Shown here: positions 63,406-64,000 of the stretch, one piece after another
Position numbering within the stretch: the stretch's first letter is position 1
Layout: each line of letters starts with the position of its first letter
Assembly (NCBI RefSeq): GCF_002078875.1
Contig: NC_034414.1
Coordinates: 16,399,428 to 16,463,427 of the forward strand
Source of the DNA: Numida meleagris
Lineage: Eukaryota; Chordata; Aves; Galliformes; Numididae
Length of the DNA stretch: 64,000 nucleotides
Direction: 5' to 3'
Position numbers and translations under genes: made by a program
The notes under the pieces: generated by a model
Seen by the model: only the letters and a program-made list of their open reading frames with translations
Databases searched by the model: none
What the model was told of the DNA's origin: nothing

Positions 63406-64000
63406 CTAGAGCAGAGAGGTAAATCATGAATCTGTATTACTACTGGTGGGTGACAGCTGAGATATTTAAATACTTCTTGATGAAGGAGCTGGAAACCCAT
63501 ACCCCCAAAGCCCAATTGCATGACTACAAAGTAGCTAGAGTTGAAAATGCTGCAGATGAGTCAGGCCCAAAGCAGCGGGGTTAATTTCCACAAGCTCCTC
63601 TCCTGCCATTCCTCCTCCCTTATATGTAAGGCTCCTGAGTGCTTTGATGGGAGTTATTCTGATTCCCTTTTGTTGTATAAGGGTATAGGCTTTGTGGCTC
63701 CTCTTCCTCAGTGGTGGCACTACTGAGATCCCTTCTCCTTATAGACTCAGCTCATAGGAACTCAGCATCACAGCATACGACGTTTCTGTCCCACAGGCCT
63801 CAAATGTACTGTCGGAGGATTACAAGTTTACTCCCTGAGGAAGCCAGAGCAACAAATATATAGGGAATAAATGGTGTGTGCATGTGATCATTCTTAGAGA
63901 GTACATGACTAGCAGCATGCACATGGGAGAAATGGAGATATGTGAAAAACATTACCAACGTGTCTAGGGGAGCACATGTACACCTCCCTATTCAGACAGG
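63406..64000. other. Right-edge unique DNA
   Basis: No element recognised in the last 595 bases. Confidence 0.6.

Overview
The window looks like bird nuclear DNA, most probably a galliform such as chicken or a relative. The main evidence is about ten truncated CR1 retrotransposons, the dominant LINE of birds, several carrying the typical CR1 3' end (minus-strand copies start ATCATAGAATCATAGAAT on the plus strand, plus-strand copies end GATTCTATG). One gene is recognised with confidence: the 5' end of KMT5B (SUV420H1), the histone H4 lysine-20 methyltransferase, on the minus strand. Nothing bacterial, no CRISPR array, and no tRNA or rRNA gene was seen.

Layout. 1-3775: KMT5B intron 3, with a well-formed candidate 73-nt cassette exon at 2299-2371. 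3776-3923: coding exon 3. 4761-4920: coding part of exon 2 with the start codon at 4920. About 5007-6824: intron 1, holding two CR1 fragments. About 6670-8140: a CpG island that must be the KMT5B promoter. It holds a first-exon splice donor on the minus strand after 6825, a 125-bp purine tract, several YY1-type motifs, a CTCF-like site where it meets a CR1, and signs of a possible divergent plus-strand first exon.

8141-64000 is about 56 kb with no protein-coding exon I can recognise: gene-poor DNA, or possibly introns of an unrecognised transcript. It contains further CR1 pieces, a short LTR retroelement at 29455-31434 whose two LTRs bracket a broken gag-like remnant, a related solo LTR near 32389-32655, homopolymer and purine tracts, and an 866-base assembly gap (33635-34500). 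The gap's right edge starts with a 24-bp tandem repeat. In mammals C11orf24 and LRP5 lie upstream of KMT5B, but none of their exons were recognised here.

Functionally, the only system seen is the KMT5B promoter and the first part of its transcription unit. The two exons join in phase to give the first ~102 residues of the enzyme; the catalytic SET domain lies beyond the left edge. No novel multi-gene system was found. The more unusual items are the possible frame-breaking KMT5B cassette exon, the promoter purine tract and paired opposite-strand splice donors, and the minimal gag-only LTR element.
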